This document shows positions 36,836 through 43,231 of a DNA stretch of 64,000 nt, in pieces (position 1 is the first letter of the stretch; each line of letters opens with the position of its first letter). Position numbers and translations under genes: made by a program. Origin of the DNA: Marinifaba aquimaris (lineage in GTDB: Bacteria; Pseudomonadota; Gammaproteobacteria; Enterobacterales; Alteromonadaceae); assembly GCF_013328345.1 (NCBI RefSeq), contig NZ_JABULX010000015.1:1-64000 (forward strand), read 5' to 3'. The notes beneath the pieces were generated by a model, which saw only the letters and a program-made list of their open reading frames with translations, ran no database searches and was not told the origin of the DNA.

Positions 36836-37135
36836 ATGTCGTTTTGGGATGATGTAAGCGGGGCGATTGGTCAAATTGAACTAGATGACGTTGTAGGCAT
36901 CTTTCAAGCTCAAGACCAAGTAACCGATCAGGCCACGCAAGTTGCAGCGCAAACACAAGCACAGGCTGAAGCAACCGCACAGCCTGAGCATGGTCAAACG
37001 TATTCCGGTCAACCTGTATTAGCAACCCCAGCACCGCAGCCACCTAAACAGTGGTATCAAAATCCGGCTAATGTCGGTCTAGCGGTGCTGGGTACGGGCA
37101 TTCTCGGCTTCTTATTGTATAAGGCGGTCAACTAA
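36836..37135 (+). CDS. Prophage virion protein with C-terminal membrane span
   Basis: A 99-residue protein: a short acidic N-terminal domain (FWDDVSGAIGQIELDDVVGI), a glutamine/alanine-rich stretch (TQVAAQTQAQAEATAQPE), a proline-rich stretch and a C-terminal span (NVGLAVLGTGILGFLLYKAV). It follows the capsid gene by 8 bases, with GGGGG before the ATG. The position and layout fit an internal-membrane virion protein. No named homologue. Confidence 0.55.
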   Translation: MSFWDDVSGAIGQIELDDVVGIFQAQDQVTDQATQVAAQTQAQAEATAQPEHGQTYSGQPVLATPAPQPPKQWYQNPANVGLAVLGTGILGFLLYKAVN

Positions 37136-37269
37136 TGCCGCTGTTGTTAGCCTTTGGTGCTGGCTTTATTGTCAGCACTTCATTAAGCAAACCCGTTAAA
37201 TATCTCGCCATTGCGGGTGCGGGTTATGTCGTGTATCAGAAATACGCAAAGGGGACATTAAGTGTCTAA
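37135..37269 (+). CDS. Small prophage membrane protein
   Basis: A 44-residue, two-segment hydrophobic protein (LLLAFGAGFIVSTSL and YLAIAGAGYVVYQKYA). Its ATG overlaps the previous stop (TAATG) and its stop overlaps the next start. Likely a virion membrane protein by position. Confidence 0.55.
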   Translation: MPLLLAFGAGFIVSTSLSKPVKYLAIAGAGYVVYQKYAKGTLSV

Positions 37270-37396
37270 TCAAATTTTTAAAACAACCAAACATAAACGA
37301 TTGCTGGCTAAAAAAGCCCGTAAAGCACAACGCCGAAATGCAAAGCGCTTAGCAGCTGGTAAGCAAGTAAAACGTTATCTGGTTAAGGTAGGTTAA
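37262..37396 (+). CDS. Small very basic prophage protein
   Basis: A 44-residue protein with about 18 lysine or arginine residues (KHKRLLAKKARKAQRRNAKR), GTG start with GGGGACA as ribosome site. Charge and place between virion membrane proteins suggest a DNA-condensing core protein, which is inference. Confidence 0.55.
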   Translation: MSNQIFKTTKHKRLLAKKARKAQRRNAKRLAAGKQVKRYLVKVG

Positions 37397-37398
37397 CC

Positions 37399-37605
37399 AT
37401 GTTTGATCCAGCAAACGGTTTTGGCATTGATACGGGCGGCGGCGCGTTTCAGGGTTCAAGCGGTGCTGAGAGTGGTGACGCAACAACAGGCGCAAGCACC
37501 AACGGTGACTTTATCGTTAATCATGGTAAAGCGAACTATTTGGAGTTAGGCGCGGCTTGTGTCGTGGGTATCGTGATCGGTGTTTTTATCGCTAAGGTGG
37601 TATAG
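37399..37605 (+). CDS. Small prophage virion membrane protein
   Basis: A 68-residue protein with a glycine/serine-rich N-terminal half (GGGAFQGSSGAESGDATTG) and a C-terminal span (YLELGAACVVGIVIGVFIAKV). It lies two bases after the previous stop and two before the next start. A glycine-rich outer part with membrane anchor suits a capsid-to-membrane tether; this is inferred. Confidence 0.55.
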   Translation: MFDPANGFGIDTGGGAFQGSSGAESGDATTGASTNGDFIVNHGKANYLELGAACVVGIVIGVFIAKVV

Positions 37606-37607
37606 CC

Positions 37608-38555
37608 ATGGGTTTAAATTTATTTGGTAGTGACTCAAAAACATCGAGCTCAGATGCGAGCGACCGCTCGCAATCTAGCGCAGGTCAGGATATTTATGAC
37701 ATCGGCAATGTATCCGGTAAAAAAAATACGCAAAACGTTAATTTATCGCGTTCTTGGCAAGAGAATGACAACAGCGTCAGCAATTCCAACAACACTGATA
37801 ACTCTATTCGTAACGAGTACGACTATTCACAAGAGTTAGACCAAGACATTGATAACTCGGTTGAATGGTCCATTGAACAAGATATTGATAACTCACAAGA
37901 ATTTGACCTTGAACAAGAGATTGATAATTCTCAAGAGTATGAGTTTGAAGAATCATTCAATACTACGACTAATGTTGATAGCTCAACGCATTTAAACGGT
38001 GAAATGGCGGGTAACTCCGGCACGATAAATATTACCGATGGTGGCGCATTTAAAGTAGTTGAAGATACCGTTAAAAGTGTCGAGTCCATTGTGAAGAATG
38101 TGTTAGGCCTGAGCAGTGACACCGTTAAATCGGCTGAAAGTATCGCTGATGAAGTGATCGCCAATTCCCAACATATTGTCGATGCAAACAACAGCTTATT
38201 AGTCGATTTAAGTACTCATCAATCGCAAACATTAGGCGATATTTTTACCAGTGCAATTGGTTCGAATGAATCATTATTGCAAACCAGCCTAGATAACAAC
38301 ATGAACATAACGGAAGTGTTAAACAGCACTTTGGCTCAAGCCAATGAAGAAACACAATCGTTTTACGCTGATGTTATGTCTAATCAAAGCAAAGCCGCAA
38401 CCGAACAACTCCAAACTACACAAGCGCTAGCTGAATCAGTCGCTACAGGTGGTCAAACGGTTGTAGCCGAATCAACAGCAAAGATAATTAAATATATCTC
38501 TGTTGCGGGTGGTTTAGTGGCTCTGGTTATTTTAATTAAGCGAGCAAAATCATGA
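37608..38555 (+). CDS. Prophage virion protein with 12-residue DNS repeats
   Basis: A 315-residue protein. After a serine-rich start come three tandem 12-residue units (D/E-Q-D/E-I-D-N-S pattern; about residues 78-113), a conserved-looking ITDGGAFKVVEDTV segment near 140, a long helical region (about 155-285) and a C-terminal span (YISVAGGLVALVILIKRA). The INITDGGA element occurs in other marine phage virion proteins of uncertain role. It may form a fibrous vertex part anchored in the inner membrane. Confidence 0.6.
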   Translation: MGLNLFGSDSKTSSSDASDRSQSSAGQDIYDIGNVSGKKNTQNVNLSRSWQENDNSVSNSNNTDNSIRNEYDYSQELDQDIDNSVEWSIEQDIDNSQEFDLEQEIDNSQEYEFEESFNTTTNVDSSTHLNGEMAGNSGTINITDGGAFKVVEDTVKSVESIVKNVLGLSSDTVKSAESIADEVIANSQHIVDANNSLLVDLSTHQSQTLGDIFTSAIGSNESLLQTSLDNNMNITEVLNSTLAQANEETQSFYADVMSNQSKAATEQLQTTQALAESVATGGQTVVAESTAKIIKYISVAGGLVALVILIKRAKS

Positions 38556-39307
38556 TCACAATTAATTTAAGTGTGAATGAAAAACTGGCCGCAGATGCCA
38601 CAGAACAATACTTAGTTATTCGTTCTGTGGGTTCACAGGTCTATTTAGTCACAAAAGGTAATACTGATGTATTGCTTAAATCACTCGATACTATCCGTTT
38701 AGACGATATTAACGAGATTGAATTTCATAATAAGTCGGGTGCTGAGCAAAACTTAATTTATCAGCTTTCACCATTTCCAATTACGATCAGTAGCAACAGC
38801 ACTACCGCACATATGCAAGGCGGTACGATTGATAACATTAACAATCCGGTTTTAATTGGTAATTTCCCTGCACCAGTAGCTAACCAGCAAGTAACAGTTA
38901 GTAACTTGCCAGCCAATCAGGTTGTAACGGTTGATAATTTCCCAGCCAATCAGGGCGTTGATATTAACAACTTTCCAGCTAAACAAGTTGTAACTGTTGA
39001 TAACCACCCACAGGTATCACCAACAGGTTCAGCGGTGATTGCTGATAAGCCCGTTACTAATTCAAGCACGCTAATGATTGCAAGTCGCAACCGATTGAAG
39101 CGCAAAATCTATATGCAATTTATGGCAGATGACCGCGCAATGGTGCGAGTGGCCATCAGTGTTCCAGCCACAACAACCAAGGGCGTGATTGTGCATTGTG
39201 ATGCGAATAACGCGGGTACATTTGAATTTGAAACAACACAATCCGTTAATGCAATTGTGGTGTCTGGTAGCAATGTTCGTGCGTCAATTACAGAGGTATT
39301 TGTGTAA
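38552..39307 (+). CDS. Prophage fibre/spike-like protein with 11-residue repeats
   Basis: A 251-residue protein. Its N-terminal 80 residues form a small beta domain. Residues about 113-155 hold four units of an 11-residue repeat (VSNLPANQVVT, VDNFPANQGVD, INNFPAKQVVT, VDNHP). A C-terminal beta domain follows. Such NFP repeats form trimeric stalks in several phage fibres. The position after the anchor protein suggests a receptor-binding spike, comparable in role to PM2 P1, though no direct similarity to P1 is claimed. Starts overlap by 4 bases. Confidence 0.6.
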   Translation: MITINLSVNEKLAADATEQYLVIRSVGSQVYLVTKGNTDVLLKSLDTIRLDDINEIEFHNKSGAEQNLIYQLSPFPITISSNSTTAHMQGGTIDNINNPVLIGNFPAPVANQQVTVSNLPANQVVTVDNFPANQGVDINNFPAKQVVTVDNHPQVSPTGSAVIADKPVTNSSTLMIASRNRLKRKIYMQFMADDRAMVRVAISVPATTTKGVIVHCDANNAGTFEFETTQSVNAIVVSGSNVRASITEVFV

Positions 39308-39894
39308 TGACTATTTCAAGTCCTCAATATATTCCTGCTAACGGTTTAACGACTGCCGATTTAGACCAGCAAACAAATAGCATTCAATCGCAAACAGGCT
39401 CTACAGTTAATGCCGCCAGAGACAATGTAAAGAATGAGGTAAAGCGCACTAGTGCGGGTTCTCTTTATGCTTTGCTTAATTCTGCAATTGCAAACGGTAA
39501 AACAAATAAGCAGCTGTACGATTATTTGACGAATGTCAGAGATACGCTAGAAGGGACGAGTAACCGCGATTTAACGGACGTTTACAACTTGGTTAACGGT
39601 AAGCTTTCGACGGTTGTTAATAGAGTAGCAACGGGCTTTGTTTCTACATCAGCGACTGGACTTGCGAATAACAGCGAAGACAATAAGTATTTTGACGTGA
39701 CTATACCTGCTGTAAATGTTGGTAAATCCCTAGCTTTTTTTGATGGCTTTATGTCAAACGGTGTGTCTAGGACGGTTTCAGAGCATTACAACACAACTGT
39801 TAGGTTGATAAATTCAACTACCGTGAGAATGTCTTGCCGGTGGTCAGATGGCGCGACAATTGTTGGGCGTTGGAAAGTAATCGAGTTTAAGTAA
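39307..39894 (+). CDS. Prophage protein, spike or receptor-binding candidate
   Basis: A 195-residue protein with a helical N-terminal half (ANGLTTADLDQQTNSIQSQT to YLTNVRDTLEG) and a beta-rich C-terminal half ending in RWSDGATIVGRWKVIEF. Coupled by TAATG to the genes on both sides. It probably works with the preceding fibre-like protein. No named family. Confidence 0.5.
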   Translation: MTISSPQYIPANGLTTADLDQQTNSIQSQTGSTVNAARDNVKNEVKRTSAGSLYALLNSAIANGKTNKQLYDYLTNVRDTLEGTSNRDLTDVYNLVNGKLSTVVNRVATGFVSTSATGLANNSEDNKYFDVTIPAVNVGKSLAFFDGFMSNGVSRTVSEHYNTTVRLINSTTVRMSCRWSDGATIVGRWKVIEFK

Positions 39895-40289
39895 TGAAAT
39901 ATTATGCACAAATAAAAAATGGCGTTGTTGTAGGCGTATATTCTGCAAGCAATGAAGTAGTTAGCGATGATGTGATTGAAATCGCAAATGATGACCTTTC
40001 TTTAATTGGTCAGCTTTATGACTCTGAAAATGGTTTTTTTACAACAGTAGACCGCGAAAAAGCATCAATGCTTGAAGTAATCAAGCAACAAGCTAAACAG
40101 CGCATAGAATCACTTGCTTGGAAGGTTGAGCGCGCTAACGAGCGCATTGCTTTAAATATAGCGGGCGCTAATGCTGAGCTTTTAGCGGTTTACGCTGAGC
40201 GTGAAGCCATTCGACAAGCATCCAACAAAGCCGAGAGCGATTTAAATAAAAAGCGCTCAGTAAATACAGTACGTGCGTTTACATGGTAA
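39894..40289 (+). CDS. Prophage protein resembling tail-fibre assembly proteins
   Basis: A 131-residue protein. The start (YYAQIKNGVVVGVYSAS) is a short beta domain. The rest is helical (QQAKQRIESLAWKVERANER) with a QASNKAESDLN end. This domain order recalls small fibre-assembly proteins beside fibre genes, and the gene follows two spike candidates. Similarity is by layout only. Confidence 0.45.
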   Translation: MKYYAQIKNGVVVGVYSASNEVVSDDVIEIANDDLSLIGQLYDSENGFFTTVDREKASMLEVIKQQAKQRIESLAWKVERANERIALNIAGANAELLAVYAEREAIRQASNKAESDLNKKRSVNTVRAFTW

Positions 40290-40308
40290 GCGCATGATTA
40301 AATTTTTT

Positions 40309-40329
40309 GTAATAACGGGAGTTATAGCA
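40309..40329 (+). repeat. Start hairpin repeat, copy 2 (GTG start at 40330)
   Basis: Identical over 21 bases to 34272-34292. The stem ATAAC-GGGA-GTTAT (40312-40325) has its ribosome site in the loop, and the next codons begin GTG at 40330 in the frame of the lysin gene. Confidence 0.75.
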
Positions 40330-40785
40330 GTGACAACAATCACACTTTATAAAATGATGCCACGCGCATTACGTAACAATAACCCTCTGAATATTCGCTA
40401 TTCAGAGCAAAACGCATGGCGCGGTGAAATACCACTTGCACAGAATAAACAAGCAGATAACGAGTTTGAAACGTTTTCAAACCCTGTTTATGGTTATCGG
40501 GCCGCTGCTATTTTACTTCGCAACTATAAATCAAAATACGGGCTAGATACTCTGGAAGATATCATAGCTCGTTTTGCGCCCCCGTCTGAAAACGACACAG
40601 GCGCATATATAGCCAGCGTGGCCAGCCAACTACGTTACGAACCTGATGATTATTTAACATTAGATGATGAACAGATGGTTAGCTTGCTTCTAGCCATGCA
40701 CAAACACGAAGCAGGGCGCGTCTATTTCGGTGAAGAACTGGCGCAAATGGCTGTAAAAATGATTAACCGCGAACAGGTGGCCTAA
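40330..40785 (+). CDS. Peptidoglycan-active virion protein (lysozyme-like, P5-type annotation family)
   Basis: About 151 residues from GTG 40330. It carries RNNNPLNIRYSEQNAWRG, then FETFSNPVYGYRAAAILLRN and YGLDTLEDIIARFAPPSEND, a pattern found in phage proteins often annotated as structural protein P5 or as endolysin-like. These presumably cut cell wall during entry or release. The longer start at ATG 40294 would add a membrane span (IKFFVITGVIAVTTITLY). The 21-base hairpin repeat before 40330 argues for the shorter start; both may be used. Confidence 0.65.
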   Translation: MTTITLYKMMPRALRNNNPLNIRYSEQNAWRGEIPLAQNKQADNEFETFSNPVYGYRAAAILLRNYKSKYGLDTLEDIIARFAPPSENDTGAYIASVASQLRYEPDDYLTLDDEQMVSLLLAMHKHEAGRVYFGEELAQMAVKMINREQVA

Positions 40786-40862
40786 TGTATTACTTAATTC
40801 AGTTGCTAATTTCTGTTGTGTCAGCCGTAGCCGCACACTTTATTTTAAGTTCGATGAAGTAG
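40785..40862 (+). CDS. Tiny prophage membrane peptide
   Basis: 25 residues, nearly all one membrane span (YYLIQLLISVVSAVAAHFIL). Coupled to the lysin gene by TAATG, so a lysis or holin-type role is possible, as for PM2 P17/P18, but unproven. Confidence 0.45.
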   Translation: MYYLIQLLISVVSAVAAHFILSSMK

Positions 40863-40871
40863 GGGGCTGAT

Positions 40872-41021
40872 ATGTCATTTTTTAAAAAGTGGAAAAGCTG
40901 GCGAGGTGTTGTTGCTGCTGTGGCTATCGCGACAGGCTCAGCACCATTAATGAGTGCTATCACAATCGTTGATACTGCTAGTGAAGTAGTCGAGCAAGTT
41001 AACAAAGATGAAGCTAGCTAA
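40872..41021 (+). CDS. Small prophage membrane protein
   Basis: A 49-residue protein with a basic start (SFFKKWKSWRG), a hydrophobic segment (VVAAVAIATGSAPLMSAITI) and an acidic tail. GGGGG lies 7 bases before the ATG. The overlap with the next gene is 14 bases. Probable virion or lysis membrane protein. Confidence 0.5.
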   Translation: MSFFKKWKSWRGVVAAVAIATGSAPLMSAITIVDTASEVVEQVNKDEAS

Positions 41022-41400
41022 TATCAATATCCAAGCGCCTGATAAGCGTTATCAGGTGCTTTTGCAGTTGGCAGCGCCTTTAATGGTTTTAGGTATATTC
41101 TTTTATTACAAAAGCAGTATAAAAAAAGCTGTTAACCAAGTCGCTACACCCATTGCTGATTTATATGTTGATATGACGCATGAACCAGTCATAGCAAATT
41201 TCGACGGTTTTTTTCTTGAATCTTCTGATCTGGAAATGGGTTATCGCGTGAAACAAATGTTTATCGATTTAAACATTCAATCAAACATCAATAACAAAGC
41301 CATTTTTAAACAATTACTTGACCCAAGGCGCAATATTAAGCCGCGCTATAGGCATTTAATTGATAGTGGCAAAATTATAAATTTAGAGGCATTACAATGA
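41008..41400 (+). CDS. Prophage membrane-anchored protein
   Basis: A 130-residue protein with one span (LQLAAPLMVLGIFFYYKSS, about 17-33). Its outer part contains a helical DLEMGYRVKQMFIDLNIQSN region. The end overlaps the next start. No family recognised. Confidence 0.5.
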   Translation: MKLANINIQAPDKRYQVLLQLAAPLMVLGIFFYYKSSIKKAVNQVATPIADLYVDMTHEPVIANFDGFFLESSDLEMGYRVKQMFIDLNIQSNINNKAIFKQLLDPRRNIKPRYRHLIDSGKIINLEALQ

Positions 41401-41537
41401 TAGATTTTCAAATGCTGCTTGATGCTGGTCTAAACGTACATACCGCAGCCTTTGTATGGTTCGCAATCAGTTACGAAAAACGACTGGCAAAAATAGAGAC
41501 CGCAATGCTGGCATTAATACCCAAGAAACGTAATTAA
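41397..41537 (+). CDS. Small prophage protein, last gene of the late operon
   Basis: A 46-residue protein with an amphipathic or membrane helix (GLNVHTAAFVWFAISYEKRL) and a basic end (IPKKRN). The layout resembles small phage membrane proteins. A strong terminator follows 65 bases later. Confidence 0.5.
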   Translation: MIDFQMLLDAGLNVHTAAFVWFAISYEKRLAKIETAMLALIPKKRN

Positions 41538-41601
41538 TGTGACTCGCCTGGTTATTAATGTTGTGACGTGTTCAGGGAACAAAAGTGTGGCCTCCGATAC
41601 T

Positions 41602-41626
41602 AAAAGCCCCTTAATAGGGGTTTTTT
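41602..41626 (+). terminator. Terminator of the prophage late operon
   Basis: AAAAGCCCC-TTAATA-GGGGTTTTTT, followed by AATATC. Separates the virion genes from the cargo-like gene at 41718. Confidence 0.88.
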
Positions 41627-41717
41627 AATATCTAATTCAATAGCATAATACCTTAGCACAGCTCCACATTTTTTAATGAAAGTCATTATCAAACCACAAA
41701 GTTAATCGAAGGACCCC

Positions 41718-42380
41718 ATGAAAAACGAGCAAGTTAAATTAATAGTTGAGTCAATTCTTAACGAAACAATTTTAGATGATTGGTACTTTTACGCATTGAT
41801 ATTTTCTGTCAGTTTAGTTGGCGCTGTTTTTGGTAGCTTCATCAAAAGTTTCGGTGCTGAAAAAGGAAAATATAAAGCCATTGAGTCCAGTCTCGATGTT
41901 ATCATTGATCAAGTGTCTAGGACGACTGAGACTACAGAAGAAATTAAAAATGACTTTGAATTGAATTACTGGAAAAAAAAAGAAAGAGCAACGCTAAAAC
42001 GGGAAAAACTGGAAGAATATTATTTATTGGTCTTGGTATCACAAGAAAGTATTCATTGTGAAGTATTGAATACATTCCATGGAGAAGCTAATGATTACGA
42101 TCAACTAGCTTATGACAAGGCTGATATGTTGCAAGCTTTATACTTACCAGAACTTGAAACTGAGCACAGATATTATAAGCGCGCGATGCATGAATATAAA
42201 AAATGGTTTGCTGGCGCAATGAATTCGCGAGTCGAAAGAATCAGGAACGGTGAAAATACCAAATCTCCCACCCAAGAATATATTGATAAATATGCCGATG
42301 CACGACGTGGGTTTAATCCAGCCCTGCTGGCCATAAAAGAAAAAGCACGGCGACTGGCTACCGAACTAAACACGCAATAA
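41718..42380 (+). CDS. Cargo-like membrane-anchored protein of unknown function
   Basis: A 220-residue protein. One N-terminal span (about 22-41, YFYALIFSVSLVGAVFGSFI) is followed by a long charged helical domain (KKKERATLKREKLEEYYLLV onward). It stands outside the virion operon, behind a terminator, with its own GAAGGA ribosome site and closed by another terminator. Such placement is typical of lysogenic conversion or superinfection-exclusion genes. Proteins of this anchor-plus-helix design also occur near bacterial defence genes, but no motif identifies its activity. Confidence 0.55.
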   Translation: MKNEQVKLIVESILNETILDDWYFYALIFSVSLVGAVFGSFIKSFGAEKGKYKAIESSLDVIIDQVSRTTETTEEIKNDFELNYWKKKERATLKREKLEEYYLLVLVSQESIHCEVLNTFHGEANDYDQLAYDKADMLQALYLPELETEHRYYKRAMHEYKKWFAGAMNSRVERIRNGENTKSPTQEYIDKYADARRGFNPALLAIKEKARRLATELNTQ

Positions 42381-42449
42381 AGTGTTTAATCAGGGCAGAT
42401 ATAGCTTAAAAAGATGCGATAAAGATAATTAATTCAAATAATGGATTAC

Positions 42450-42474
42450 AAAGGCCGTTCTAAACGGCCTTTTT
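42450..42474. terminator. Bidirectional terminator between the cargo gene and the right-end regulator
   Basis: AAAGGCCGTT-CTA-AACGGCCTTTTT. The stem overlaps the last codons of the regulator read leftward. Confidence 0.88.
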
Positions 42475-42927
42475 ATTAGGTTTGCTATCACCAGTTGCGA
42501 TTTCATAAAGCCTTGCGCTTATTGATTGCAATTCACTTCTTATCTTAATGCTTTTGTGATGGTCGCTAAGCTCTAGGGCTTTCTTTAATCGGTTTATTTC
42601 ACCATTGCCACGCCAAACTTGCTGATACGTATTTCTCATGTTTAGCAGGTGAGATGGTTCAAAATACTCATTTACGTTAAAAGGCGAGCAAAGGTATAAA
42701 CCTTTATTAATGCTCCAGTCAGCCCAATCACCATGAAGAATCTTGTTGTTTGCTTTAAGTTCCAGAAGACGTATAGCACTTGGATGTGGTTTATTGCTGC
42801 CATCTATCCAGCGCTCAAGAACTCGAATAGATACCCCCAAATATGTCGCACAATCGCGCTTCAGGTGAGGCGGAAAACCCGCAGAGAAAAGTAGTTTTTT
42901 GAAATCCGTGTATGTTTCCATGCTCAT
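42460..42927 (-). CDS. Prophage regulator with N-terminal HTH (DUF3653-like)
   Basis: About 155 residues. An N-terminal HTH region (DCATYLGVSIRVLERWIDGS) is followed by HPSAIRLLELKANNKILHG and a DWADWSINKGLYLCSP segment, a layout seen in phage regulators of the DUF3653 type. The frame is open to 42999, but ATG 42927 or 42921 gives the normal start. It is the last gene before the right border and points inward. It may control excision or the cargo gene. Confidence 0.6.
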   Translation of the reverse strand: MSMETYTDFKKLLFSAGFPPHLKRDCATYLGVSIRVLERWIDGSNKPHPSAIRLLELKANNKILHGDWADWSINKGLYLCSPFNVNEYFEPSHLLNMRNTYQQVWRGNGEINRLKKALELSDHHKSIKIRSELQSISARLYEIATGDSKPNKKAV

Positions 42928-43136
42928 AAAGATACTGCCTGAGCTGTTATTTTTTATAATTGTTTTAGCTACTTTATTACAGGGGGTAATTAAAAACAAT
43001 TCTTTTACAAATCAATAACTTATTATTAAGGAATCTTAATAATGGGTAAAACAAAGCTTAGTTTGAGCTGAGCAAACAAAAACGATAAAAACACAAGTTT
43101 TCCAGTTGTAGCGATAGGCTAACAATATAAAACGCT

Positions 43137-43164
43137 ATTTAACATAATATACATTATAGGTAGT
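43137..43164. repeat. Right prophage boundary: probable functional chromosome dif site
   Basis: ATTTAACATAA-TATACA-TTATAGGTAGT: XerD arm and centre match E. coli dif in reverse complement, and the XerC arm matches about 6 of 11 bases. Compared with the left border this arm is nearer dif, so it is probably the host half. The rebuilt site would still serve chromosome dimer resolution. Confidence 0.78.
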
Positions 43165-43231
43165 TATATTATACAAACGATTTGGGAATTAAATGGTACA
43201 CTTAGCCTAACTTATTCATTTAAGAAGAATT

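Larger units (their letters stand above)
30307..43155. mobile_element. Corticovirus (PM2)-like tailless prophage integrated at dif
   Basis: The element is about 12.8 kb, flanked by an identical 19-bp sequence at 30307-30325 and 43137-43155 that equals the XerD arm and centre of the gammaproteobacterial dif site. Inside are a GPA-type HUH replication protein, a P9-like packaging ATPase, a P2-like double-jelly-roll capsid protein, many small membrane proteins and two regulators, and no integrase, tail, portal or terminase gene. PM2 itself has a genome of about 10 kb with the same three hallmark genes. Every hallmark gene is intact, so the prophage may be able to form particles. Integration by host XerCD is inferred from the borders. 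Confidence 0.85.

Noticed and set aside
40294-40329. N-terminal membrane span as the certain start of the lysin-like protein
   Set aside because: Possible, but the exact 21-base start-hairpin repeat before GTG 40330 favours the shorter form; kept as an alternative only.
30307-43164. The element as a CTX-type filamentous (ssDNA) phage, because of dif borders and an HUH Rep
   Set aside because: There is no Zot/pI-type assembly protein, no pIII-like adsorption protein and no pVIII-like order. A P2-like capsid protein and an FtsK/HerA-type packaging ATPase are present instead.
43165-43231. A further dif-like copy just right of the border (ATTATAC stretch)
   Set aside because: Only a few bases match and the centre and arms are not in dif order.
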